64,000 bases of DNA, taken from NCBI GenBank assembly GCA_963662605.1, contig OY759785.1:1922001-1986000 (forward strand), given 5' to 3'. Positions 37,121-45,667 of the stretch are shown in pieces; position 1 is the first letter of the stretch; every line of letters begins with the position of its first letter. The notes under the pieces were generated by a model that was given only the letters and a program-made list of their open reading frames with translations, was not told where the DNA came from and searched no databases. A program made the translations under genes and the position numbers. This DNA is from G963662605 sp963662605. GTDB taxonomy: Bacteria; Bacteroidota; Ignavibacteria; Ignavibacteriales; Ignavibacteriaceae.

Positions 37121-38668
37121 TTATATTTTTTCGCTCATTGCTTTAGCCTGCATGAAGAGAAGCAAATAATCTCTTCCGCCTGCTTTGGAATCTGTTCCCG
37201 ACATATTAAAACCGCCGAAAGGATGAACTCCGACTAATGCACCGGTGCATTTCCTATTGAAATACAAATTACCGATGAGGAGTTCTTTTTTAGCCTGCTC
37301 AATTTTCTTTCTGTTTCTTGTTAAGACAGCACCGGTCAATCCATACATGGTATTGTTACCGATTTTTAAAGCATCATTGAAATCCTTTGCTTTGATAACT
37401 GCCAATACAGGACCAAAAATCTCTTCCTGTGAAAGACGGGCTTTCGGAGCGATGTCGGCAAAAACAGTCGGCTGAATAAAATGGCCATTACCGGGAGCAA
37501 TGCTGCCGCCGTTAAGAAGTTTGCCTTCTTTTTTTCCAATTTCAATATACTTGAGAATTCCTTTTTTTGCACTCGCACTGATAACGGGAGTAATAGGGGC
37601 ATTCTCTTCAGCTAACCCCACGGTTAAAGCATCAACTTTTATTTTTAATTTTTTTACGAATTCATTGTAAACTTTTTTATCAACAATAGCTCTTGAGCAA
37701 GCTGAACATTTTTGACCCTGAAAACCGAAGGCAGATGTCACGACCGCTTGAACAGCTGCGTCAACGTCAGTCTCTGAATCAACAATAATGCTGTCCTTGC
37801 CGCCCATTTCAGCCACAACACGTTTCAACCAGATTTGTCCCGGCTGAACCTTAGCTGCTAATTCGTTGATGTGAATACCGACATCCATGGATCCGGTAAA
37901 AGAAATGAATCTTGTTTTCGGGTGTGCAACAAGTGTGTCACCAACTTCCGCGCCTGAGCCCGGAACGAAATTCAACACGCCTGCCGGAAGTCCTGCTTCC
38001 TGCATAATCTCAACATACAAGCGTCCCATCATAGGTGTTTCGCTTGAGGGTTTCAATACTACAGTATTTCCTGTAACGATAGCGGCGCTTGACATACCGA
38101 CCAAAATCGCGAACGGGAAATTCCAAGGGGGAATAACAGCGCCGACACCAAGTGGAATATAGGTTAATTCATTCTTTTCGCCGGGGTAGGGGGTAATAGG
38201 CTGTTTTGCGGCATAGCGAAGCATCTCGCGTCCGTAAAACTCAAGGAAGTCAATAGCCTCAGCTGTATCGGCATCAGCTTCGGCAAAGTTTTTACCTGCT
38301 TCAAGAATCATATACGCGTTGATTTCAAAGTGTCTTCTTCTTGCGATTGCAGCGGCTTTGAATAGGATAGCTGCACGCTTGGCGGCAGGAACATATTTCC
38401 ATGTTTCAAAAGTTTTTGCGGCGGTTTCTACAGCTTTTTCAACCGTTGCGATATCGCCTTTATAAAATGAAGCAATTACTTCATCCTGATTGGAAGGATT
38501 GTATGAGTGAAGCAATTTAGCGGTTTTGATTTTTTTGCCGCCAATTATAATCTCATATTTCTTGCCTAATTTTTTGCGAACTGCCTGTAAGGCGTCTTTT
38601 TGTTTCTTGATATTTGCCGGTAAAGTGAAATTTAGAACCGGTTCATTTTTAAACTCTTTAATAGCCAT
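37121..38668 (-). CDS. pruA: 1-Pyrroline-5-carboxylate dehydrogenase
   Basis: A 515-residue NAD-dependent aldehyde dehydrogenase of the proline-catabolic RocA/PruA type, oxidising glutamate-semialdehyde/P5C to glutamate. Visible motifs are the NAD-site strand VIPPWNFPFAI, the catalytic Glu in VAEMGGKDSIIVD, the catalytic Cys in FGFQGQKCSACSRAIV, and EEIFGPVLAV. The C-terminal FGGFNMSGTDSKAGGRDYL is diagnostic of the family. The ATG at 38668 follows CGGAG; a longer frame lacks support. No proline dehydrogenase is adjacent. Coupling with sucC feeds glutamate carbon into the TCA cycle. Confidence 0.93.
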   Translation of the reverse strand: MAIKEFKNEPVLNFTLPANIKKQKDALQAVRKKLGKKYEIIIGGKKIKTAKLLHSYNPSNQDEVIASFYKGDIATVEKAVETAAKTFETWKYVPAAKRAAILFKAAAIARRRHFEINAYMILEAGKNFAEADADTAEAIDFLEFYGREMLRYAAKQPITPYPGEKNELTYIPLGVGAVIPPWNFPFAILVGMSSAAIVTGNTVVLKPSSETPMMGRLYVEIMQEAGLPAGVLNFVPGSGAEVGDTLVAHPKTRFISFTGSMDVGIHINELAAKVQPGQIWLKRVVAEMGGKDSIIVDSETDVDAAVQAVVTSAFGFQGQKCSACSRAIVDKKVYNEFVKKLKIKVDALTVGLAEENAPITPVISASAKKGILKYIEIGKKEGKLLNGGSIAPGNGHFIQPTVFADIAPKARLSQEEIFGPVLAVIKAKDFNDALKIGNNTMYGLTGAVLTRNRKKIEQAKKELLIGNLYFNRKCTGALVGVHPFGGFNMSGTDSKAGGRDYLLLFMQAKAMSEKI

Positions 38669-39094
38669 GGTATAACTCCGAATTATCATTTAATACAGAA
38701 AATTACGGCATTTTTTGAATATATACTAATGATGAGTAATTGCGAATTACATTTTTATCAATATGTATTGAAGCTTCTTTTTGTAGTTTGAGACTCTTCG
38801 CAGAATCCCGTGGATGTCTCGACCAATTTAGTACTGAAATATTTTTAGCTTTTGACCTATATATATTGGGCGACTCAGAGAGCTCGCCCTACAGACAACA
38901 AAATTGGGGGTCTAAGTGGCCCGATGAAATCGGGAAGTACCAGCCCGACTACCTCCGCCACCTGCTCGTCCCGCAGGCGGGAGGGGGCGAGGACACTCTT
39001 AAACTGATTTTTTATACAATTTCTAAGATTTTTCAAGGTTTTTCAGCATTAAATTAATTTGAAAATCCCCGGAAAATGAGTAAATTTCGTAGAT
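38669..39094. other. Divergent intergenic region with GC-rich palindromes
   Basis: About 425 bases between pruA and cmk. It holds a cluster of GC-rich hairpins listed separately; outside them only AT-rich promoter-like sequence is visible. Confidence 0.5.
38868..38991. repeat. Composite palindromic repeat cluster, family F
   Basis: Three short hairpins stand in a row: GGGCGA ... TCGCCC (38868-38889), CCCGAT ... ATCGGG (38920-38934), and CTCG.CCCGC / GCGGG...CGAG (38964-38991). The GC content is far above the surrounding sequence and there is no coding capacity. It looks like remnants of dispersed palindromic repeats. Confidence 0.6.
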
Positions 39095-39790
39095 ATGAAA
39101 AAAATAATTATAGCTATTGACGGTCCTGCAGGATCCGGAAAAAGTACCACCGCCAAATTAGTTGCCGAAAAAATGAATTACCTGTACATTGACACTGGTG
39201 CAATGTATAGAGCGGTGACGTATATGGCTATGGAAAAGAACATTCTGGAAGACACGCAGGCCATTGTTGACTCATTACAAAAATCAAATTTAAAATTAAG
39301 CTATGAAAACGGCGAAACACACGTATTCATAGGCGATGAAGAAGTTACTGAACAAATCCGCTCAAAAGAAGTAAACGATCAGGTTAGCTACATAAGTACT
39401 ATTGCAGGTGTCCGCAGACAACTCGTACAGCTGCAACAGCACATGGGCAACGAAGGTGGAGTGGTGATGGAAGGCAGAGATATCGGAACGGTTGTATATC
39501 CTAATGCAGAATTAAAGATATTTCTTGTTGCCGCACTTGATACCCGTGCTGAAAGACGACTTCGCGAATTTGAGATCAAAGGTAAACATTCTTCATTCAC
39601 CGACGTTAAATCCAACTTAGAAAAACGCGACATTATTGACTCTTCCAGAACGCTTAATCCGTTGGTTAAAGCCGAAGAGGCGATTGAAGTTGATACGACG
39701 CATCTGACAATTGAAGAGCAAGTTGATTTTATTGTTAAACTTGCGAAGAAAAAAGTAACCCAAGGTTCACCTGACAAAGGGTGCTGGTAA
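39095..39790 (+). CDS. cmk: Cytidylate kinase
   Basis: A 231-residue nucleoside monophosphate kinase that phosphorylates CMP and dCMP with ATP. The P-loop GPAGSGKSTTAK is near residues 8-19, followed by the CMP-binding LYIDTGAMYRAVT, VVMEGRDIGTVV (acceptor Asp) and a LID region with RAERRLREFEIKG. The length is typical. It is followed 7 bases later by ispH, then rpsA, a gene order recurrent in Bacteroidota and Firmicutes relatives. Confidence 0.95.
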   Translation: MKKIIIAIDGPAGSGKSTTAKLVAEKMNYLYIDTGAMYRAVTYMAMEKNILEDTQAIVDSLQKSNLKLSYENGETHVFIGDEEVTEQIRSKEVNDQVSYISTIAGVRRQLVQLQQHMGNEGGVVMEGRDIGTVVYPNAELKIFLVAALDTRAERRLREFEIKGKHSSFTDVKSNLEKRDIIDSSRTLNPLVKAEEAIEVDTTHLTIEEQVDFIVKLAKKKVTQGSPDKGCW

Positions 39791-39797
39791 AATTCTT

Positions 39798-40679
39798 ATG
39801 AAAGTCACAGTTGATTCCTCCGCCGGTTTTTGCTGGGGAGTGGTTCGTGCAATTGACTTTGCAGAGAATGAACTGAACAAAAACAAAACGCTTTACTCGC
39901 TTGGTGATATTATTCACAATGCAGTTGAAGTCGAACGGTTAGGCAGCAAGGGTCTCAAAACAATATCCGTCTCCGATCTGGATTCGATTCCCGCAGGGAG
40001 CAGGGTGCTGATAAGAGCTCATGGAGAACCGCCATCAACCTATAAAAAGGCGATGGAAAGAGGAATTGAACTTGTAGACGCCACCTGTCCTGTTGTAACA
40101 AAGGTACAGGAGCGCATCAAAAAGTTTTGTGATCAGAATTTTCAAGTGGTGATTTTCGGAAAAAAAGATCATGCAGAGGTTATCGGTCTGCAGGGAGTTA
40201 CAGGCGGCAAAGCCATTGTGGTTCTCAATCTTGAAGAGGCGATGACGTTGGTTGATTTTTCAAGACCGACGGTTTTGTTTTCTCAGACAACCATGGATAA
40301 GCCGACTTTTTACAAAATCGCAGAAGCTTTGCGGAGCAAAATTCAGCAATTGGAAATAGGTTCGATTGAAGAAACCGCTACAACATTTCACGCGAAGGAT
40401 ACCATTTGCGGACAGGTGAGCGGCCGTGAGAAAAAACTCCGGGAATTTGCCAAATCGCATGATGTAATCATTTTTACCGCGGGAAGAAAGAGCAGCAACG
40501 GTAAAGTTCTTTATCACATTGCTGAAGAAGAGAATAAAAATACATACTTTGTTGAAACAAAGGATGAGCTGCTGCCCGAATGGTTTCAAGGTGCATCATC
40601 AGTAGGTATAACGGGAGCAACCTCGACACCGCAATGGGTGATGGATGAGATGAAAGAGTATATCGAAAGAAATTATTAA
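39798..40679 (+). CDS. ispH: 4-Hydroxy-3-methylbut-2-enyl diphosphate reductase
   Basis: A 293-residue iron-sulfur enzyme of the MEP isoprenoid pathway making IPP and DMAPP. The three cluster Cys are present (Cys12 in GFCWGV, Cys97 in ATCPVV, Cys204 in TICGQV), as are His40, His75 and His125 of the substrate pocket, and the C-terminal STPQWVMDEM. The length is normal. It is probably cotranscribed with cmk. Confidence 0.95.
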   Translation: MKVTVDSSAGFCWGVVRAIDFAENELNKNKTLYSLGDIIHNAVEVERLGSKGLKTISVSDLDSIPAGSRVLIRAHGEPPSTYKKAMERGIELVDATCPVVTKVQERIKKFCDQNFQVVIFGKKDHAEVIGLQGVTGGKAIVVLNLEEAMTLVDFSRPTVLFSQTTMDKPTFYKIAEALRSKIQQLEIGSIEETATTFHAKDTICGQVSGREKKLREFAKSHDVIIFTAGRKSSNGKVLYHIAEEENKNTYFVETKDELLPEWFQGASSVGITGATSTPQWVMDEMKEYIERNY

Positions 40680-40787
40680 AATTCTATTGCCATCGATAGA
40701 TACAATATGTTACACTAAATTATTTTTTTGTTCGTTTTATTTCATGATGGCTGAAATGTAAATGAACGATATTTTTTTGGAGGCTTA

Positions 40788-42644
40788 ATGTCTGAACAAT
40801 TTGAGCAAAAGGCGGTAAACCCCGCTGAGGAATATGAAAAATCTAAAAAGTTTTTCAATGACGACGAGTATTCGCAAGAAGAGTTTGAAGCTCTTTCAAG
40901 GCTGTACTCGGAATCATTTCGCAATGTTAAACAAGGCGAAATGGTAAAAGGTAGAATCGTAAGAATTCTTGACGATTCTGTTATCCTTGATGTGGGTTTT
41001 AAGTCTGAAGGTCAAATTTCCCGGGATCAGTTTTCTAATTTCGCCGATGTAAAAGTCGGACAGGAAGTAGAAGTTGTCCTGGAGAGCGTCGAAGATTTGG
41101 AAGGAAATCTTGTTCTGAGCAAACAAAGAGCAGATTTCTTACGGATTTGGGAACGCGTATTGAACGCTTACGATACCGGTGAAATTATGCAAGGTAAAAT
41201 CATCCGCCGCATTAAAGGTGGTATGGTTGTTGACCTTCTCGGAATGGAAGCATTTTTACCGGGTTCACAAATTGATGTTCGTCCTATCCGTGATTTCGAT
41301 GCTTTTGTCGGCAGAGAAATGGACTTCAAAGTAGTTAAAGTGAATATCCCTACTGAAAACGTAGTTGTTTCACATAAAGTACTTGTTGAAGAAGAACTCG
41401 CAGACCAGCGCAAAGCTATTCTTGAGCGCCTGGAAAAAGGTCAGATTCTCGAAGGTATTGTTAAAGCAATTACCGACTTCGGTGTATTCGTTGACCTTGG
41501 CGGTGTTGACGGTTTGATTCACATTACCGACTTAAGTTGGGGTCGTATTAACCACCCGAACGAAGTTGTTAAACTCGACCAGACGATCAACGTCGTTGTT
41601 ACCGATTTTGACGAAGAGAAAAAACGTATTTCTCTCAGCTTGAAGAAATTACTCCCCCATCCTTGGGAAAACATCGAAGAAAAACTTAAGATTGGTGACA
41701 AAGTCTCCGGTCGTGTCGTTTCATTAACTGATTACGGCGCTTTCATTGAAGTTGAAAAGGGTATTGAGGGACTTATTCATAATTCAGAGATGAGCTGGAC
41801 TCAGCATGTTAAACATCCGTCACAAATGGTTTCCATGGGACAGATTGTTGAAGCAGTTGTTCTTAGCCTCGATAAAGACGACAAGAAAATTTCTTTGGGC
41901 ATGAAACAGCTTGAACCGGATCCATGGCATGAGCTTATGGGTAAATATCCGGTCGGTTCAAAACATACCGGTGTTGCAAGAAATCTTACCAATTTCGGCG
42001 TGTTTGTTGAACTCGAACCAGGTGTTGACGGACTTGTTCACATTTCAGATCTCTCGTGGACGAAAAAAATCCGCCACCCCGGTGAAGTTGTTAAGAAAGG
42101 CGAACATCTTGATGTTGTTGTCCTTTCAGTTGACATGGATCAGAGAAAAATTTCTCTCGGACACAAACAGATCCTTGATAATCCCTGGGATGTTTTCGAA
42201 ACCAAATATGCAGTCAACACTTCTACTGAAGGTAAAGTTGTACGCATTATCGAAAAGGGTCTCATTGTTGAATTGCCTGACAAAGTTGACGGATTTATCC
42301 CAACAAATCAGCTTTCAACTGCACGTATCAAAAATCTTACGATGCACTTCCCGATAGATACGGTTCTTAATGTTAAAGTTATCGAATTCGATAAGGAAAG
42401 CAAGAAAATCGTATTAAGCGCTATTGCCTGGTTGAAAGATCAGGAAGAAGGTGCTATCGAAGAGTATATCGCTGCTCACAAATTGGAAAAAGTTTCTCCG
42501 GCTGATGTTAAAGTCGCTGAAACTGTTGCTGATTCATCAGATTTTCCATCATTCGACGCTCTTGACGAAGTCCCGTCTGTTGCAGAAAGTAAATCTGCCG
42601 GAAAACAGGCCGCTTCGACTGACGAAGAAAAGGTTAGCGAATAA
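40788..42644 (+). CDS. rpsA: 30S ribosomal protein S1
   Basis: A 618-residue protein with six S1 RNA-binding motifs from about residue 48 to 545. The repeats with VEGLIHNSEMSW, VDGLIHITDLSWG and VDGLVHISDLSWTKK are the well-conserved central ones. The N-terminal tail is acidic and the C-terminal tail is low-complexity and charged. It binds mRNA on the small ribosomal subunit. GGAGG precedes the ATG at good spacing; about 108 bases separate it from ispH, leaving room for its own promoter. Confidence 0.95.
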   Translation: MSEQFEQKAVNPAEEYEKSKKFFNDDEYSQEEFEALSRLYSESFRNVKQGEMVKGRIVRILDDSVILDVGFKSEGQISRDQFSNFADVKVGQEVEVVLESVEDLEGNLVLSKQRADFLRIWERVLNAYDTGEIMQGKIIRRIKGGMVVDLLGMEAFLPGSQIDVRPIRDFDAFVGREMDFKVVKVNIPTENVVVSHKVLVEEELADQRKAILERLEKGQILEGIVKAITDFGVFVDLGGVDGLIHITDLSWGRINHPNEVVKLDQTINVVVTDFDEEKKRISLSLKKLLPHPWENIEEKLKIGDKVSGRVVSLTDYGAFIEVEKGIEGLIHNSEMSWTQHVKHPSQMVSMGQIVEAVVLSLDKDDKKISLGMKQLEPDPWHELMGKYPVGSKHTGVARNLTNFGVFVELEPGVDGLVHISDLSWTKKIRHPGEVVKKGEHLDVVVLSVDMDQRKISLGHKQILDNPWDVFETKYAVNTSTEGKVVRIIEKGLIVELPDKVDGFIPTNQLSTARIKNLTMHFPIDTVLNVKVIEFDKESKKIVLSAIAWLKDQEEGAIEEYIAAHKLEKVSPADVKVAETVADSSDFPSFDALDEVPSVAESKSAGKQAASTDEEKVSE

Positions 42645-42717
42645 CTCAAGCGTATCGCAATCGGGTTTCGGTTTGCCTGATTATGTAAGTTACGTGTTTA
42701 TAGTTTAGAAACCGGAA

Positions 42718-42747
42718 AATCAGCCCATGAGTATTCATGGGCTGATT
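42718..42747 (+). terminator. Rho-independent terminator of rpsA
   Basis: A perfect 13-bp stem (42718-42730 with 42735-42747), a 4-nt loop and then ACTTTT lie 74 bases after the rpsA stop. Confidence 0.75.
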
Positions 42748-42786
42748 ACTTTTAAGTACATTTGGTTATGATTTTTTTTGAAACGT

Positions 42787-44115
42787 ATGGATAGAAAAGC
42801 AGCTTTTTATACATTAGGGTGTAAACTCAACTATTCGGAAACCTCCACGATAAGCAGTCAGTTTGAACGTGAAGGTTTTGATGTGGTTGATTTTGATTCG
42901 CATGCGGATGTGTATGTTATTAATACGTGCACGGTGACGGAGAACGCAGAAAAGGATTGCCGTCATATTGTACGCAAAGCGTTGCGGAATAATCCGGACG
43001 CGTTTGTTGCCGTGGTCGGCTGTTATGCACAGCTACGCCCCGAGCAGATCGTGAAGATTCCCGGTGTGGATGTTGTACTTGGCTCTAAGGAAAAGTTCGA
43101 CATGTTTACGCTGCTCGATGATTTTAAGAAAAAGGAATTGTCTTGCATTTTTGTCTCTCCTGTTGAATCTTTGAATGATGATTTTCATATCGCTTATTCT
43201 TCGGATGATGATGCACGTACGCGCGCATTTTTGAAAATTCAGGACGGATGCGACTATACATGTTCATACTGCACGATTCCTATGGCAAGAGGGAAGAGCC
43301 GCAGTTCACAGCCTGATGAGGTCGTGGAAAGATTTCAGCATCTTGTCGAATCGGGTTATAAAGAGATAATCTTAACCGGCGTGAATGTCGGGGATTATGG
43401 CAGCCGTATTGGTACGGATTTTTACCAATTATTGCTTAAATTGGTAAATGTAGAAGGCGATTTTAGGATACGTATAAGTTCAATTGAACCGAATCTTCTT
43501 GAAGATAATATCATTGAGCTTATCGCAAGTTCTGAAAAAATGTGCAAGCATGTGCATATTCCTTTGCAGAGCGGCAGTGACAAAGTATTGCGGCTTATGC
43601 AGCGAAGATATACGACGGGGTTTTATGAATCGCTGATTCATAAATTGAAAGAGCGCATTCCGGATATCGGCATCGGGGTAGACGTAATCGTCGGCTCGCC
43701 GGGTGAATCGGATGAAGATTTTGCGGTGACGCATAGATTTTTGGCGGATCTGCCGGTGTCTTATCTGCATGTTTTTACATATTCAGAGCGTCCGGACACC
43801 AAAGCGTTAACAATTCCGGGCATGGTGGATGTGTTTGAACGGAAAGAGCGAAACAGAAAGCTTCGCATTTTAAGTGACAAAAAGCGTAATGAGTTTTACC
43901 GGAGCATGATCGGTAAAAAATTAGATGTTCTTTGCGAACATAAAAATGAAAATGGTATGATAAAGGGATTCTCATCAAATTACGTCAGGGTAGCATCACC
44001 GTATGATGAGTCTCTTGTAAATAAAATAATATCAGCGAAAATAAGTGACACGGATGGTCATCTGTGTTATGTTGATTCGCGGGAAAAGCAAGAAAGTATT
44101 TCACCTAAGGTTTGA
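42787..44115 (+). CDS. mtaB: tRNA t6A37 methylthiotransferase MtaB
   Basis: A 442-residue radical SAM methylthiotransferase converting t6A37 to ms2t6A in tRNAs. The UPF0004 domain has its three cluster Cys (Cys12 in LGCKLN, Cys48 in NTCTVT, Cys79 in VGCY). The radical SAM motif is CDYTCSYC, followed by RGKSRS. LTGVNVGDYG and HIPLQSGSD are also typical of MtaB rather than MiaB or RimO. The ATG at 42787 gives the family N-terminus; a TTG 9 bases upstream is possible. It is followed by a small secreted protein gene after a 2-base gap. Confidence 0.93.
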   Translation: MDRKAAFYTLGCKLNYSETSTISSQFEREGFDVVDFDSHADVYVINTCTVTENAEKDCRHIVRKALRNNPDAFVAVVGCYAQLRPEQIVKIPGVDVVLGSKEKFDMFTLLDDFKKKELSCIFVSPVESLNDDFHIAYSSDDDARTRAFLKIQDGCDYTCSYCTIPMARGKSRSSQPDEVVERFQHLVESGYKEIILTGVNVGDYGSRIGTDFYQLLLKLVNVEGDFRIRISSIEPNLLEDNIIELIASSEKMCKHVHIPLQSGSDKVLRLMQRRYTTGFYESLIHKLKERIPDIGIGVDVIVGSPGESDEDFAVTHRFLADLPVSYLHVFTYSERPDTKALTIPGMVDVFERKERNRKLRILSDKKRNEFYRSMIGKKLDVLCEHKNENGMIKGFSSNYVRVASPYDESLVNKIISAKISDTDGHLCYVDSREKQESISPKV

Positions 44116-44117
44116 TT

Positions 44118-44843
44118 ATGAATAAAAGATTTTTAGCTCTTGTTGTATGCAGTACACTCATCTTATTTCAGGCCGGCTTTGCTCAAAATTTGACAAAACA
44201 GGATTTGGCTTTATTTAGTAAAGCAAACATGAAGAATGCTCCGGCAAAAGTTTTAGAAACAGGAGAAAAAAAATCTACAGGCATCGCAATATTATTATCA
44301 GCCGCTTTACCCGGAATGGGCGAATTGTATGCGGGGGACTATCGCACCGGCAAATATTTTACTGCTGCTGAGGTCGCATTATGGATTACCGCATTCAGTA
44401 TGTCAAGTTACTCAACATGGCAGGAAAACAATTTTAAGAATTTTGCTAAGTCAAAAGCCGGGGTTCAGGGGGATTCATTCGATTCCGATTATTATGCGAA
44501 TGTCGCTAACTACAACAACGTAGATGAATACAACAATGAAATGGCTTTTAACAGGGATTATAAGTCCATGTACGATGCTAATGCCCGCTATTGGAAATGG
44601 AATACGGTAACGGATAGAAAAGCATATCGCACTATGTGGGTTTCAAGCAGACAAGCCAGTAATAATACCCGTTTTGCTACCGGTGCTATGATTCTCAATC
44701 GAATTGTCAGCGTAATCAACGCGGTCCGTTTAGTTACGGCACATAACAAAAGCTTACAAAATACCGTATCGGTTGATTTTCAATTGGAACCCGTAACACC
44801 GGTTGAAGCGCAGCTCGTCTGCAATTGCAGAGTGAACTTTTAA
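44118..44843 (+). CDS. DUF5683-like membrane-associated protein
   Basis: A 241-residue protein with a signal segment (ending QAGFAQ). The next hydrophobic stretch, STGIAILLSAALPGMGELYAGDYRTGKYFTAAEVALW, has the ALPG.G..Y.G....G..F pattern of DUF5683 proteins common in Bacteroidota. The middle is Asn/Tyr-rich (YYANVANYNNVDEYNNE). The ATG at 44118 follows AAGG and lies two bases after the mtaB stop. Function unknown; likely cell-envelope. It converges with the MBL gene, overlapping it by 4 bases. Confidence 0.75.
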   Translation: MNKRFLALVVCSTLILFQAGFAQNLTKQDLALFSKANMKNAPAKVLETGEKKSTGIAILLSAALPGMGELYAGDYRTGKYFTAAEVALWITAFSMSSYSTWQENNFKNFAKSKAGVQGDSFDSDYYANVANYNNVDEYNNEMAFNRDYKSMYDANARYWKWNTVTDRKAYRTMWVSSRQASNNTRFATGAMILNRIVSVINAVRLVTAHNKSLQNTVSVDFQLEPVTPVEAQLVCNCRVNF

Positions 44844-45577
44844 TTCATCTTTCTGATACGAAGTTCAATATCTTTTTCACCTGCCATTAATTTTTGCAGC
44901 TGGGAAATATCCGTATCACCGGTATGGTAAGGATATAATACTTTGGGGTTGAACATTTTTGCAGCCGATACTACCTGTTCCGGTGTCATCGTGTACGGCT
45001 GATTCATCGGTAAAAATGCGTAATCAATATTTTTCAGATCAGCCATTTCCGGAATATCCTCAGTATCACCCGCTATATAAATCCTCTTTCCACCGATAGT
45101 TAGAATATATCCGTTGCCTATTCCTTTGGGGTGGTATCTTTCATGATCTTTTGTCGTGTTATAAGCAGGAACCGCCTCAATCCCAACTCCCTTGATTACC
45201 TTAGCCATTCCGTTCCGTATTAACATTCCATGCCGTAGTTTGTTATAGCCTTCCGGATTCAGTATCAAATCAGTCGTGTTTTTGCTCAGTGTTGCAATCA
45301 CGGCTTTATCCATATGGTCAAAATGGGTATGCGTGATTAATAGGAGATCGGCTTTGGGAAGAGTTGCATAGTCCGCGAGATTGCCCCATGGATCAACATG
45401 GATTACCAAGCCTTTATGTTCAATAATCAAGCTCGCGTGCCCGATAAACGTTATGGTGATATTTCCATCATTAGTTTTAATGGTGTCACACTCAAATTTA
45501 TTCATGTGCTCAGCTCCTTTAGTTATGGACGCTACCATTAAGAAGACTATAAAAAGAAATTTTAATCGAGTTTTCAT
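44840..45577 (-). CDS. Metallo-beta-lactamase-fold hydrolase, exported
   Basis: A 245-residue protein with an N-terminal signal segment (KTRLKFLFIVFLMVASITKGA). The MBL fold is shown by ITFIGHASLIIEHKGLVIHVDPWG, the zinc motif HTHFDHMD, AGDTEDIPEM and a C-terminal PYHTGDTD His. It resembles UlaG/YtnP-like hydrolases. The exported location is unusual for UlaG relatives, and the substrate is unknown. The ATG at 45577 is chosen over a TTG 18 bases upstream because GAGAG precedes it. Confidence 0.85.
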   Translation of the reverse strand: MKTRLKFLFIVFLMVASITKGAEHMNKFECDTIKTNDGNITITFIGHASLIIEHKGLVIHVDPWGNLADYATLPKADLLLITHTHFDHMDKAVIATLSKNTTDLILNPEGYNKLRHGMLIRNGMAKVIKGVGIEAVPAYNTTKDHERYHPKGIGNGYILTIGGKRIYIAGDTEDIPEMADLKNIDYAFLPMNQPYTMTPEQVVSAAKMFNPKVLYPYHTGDTDISQLQKLMAGEKDIELRIRKMN

Positions 45578-45667
45578 TGTTAAATATACTCTCAAATAAT
45601 CTGAAGAAAATTAGTACTCAAATGTATAAATTTAGCTTTAATTATTTCTTAATTATTCGAACGAACT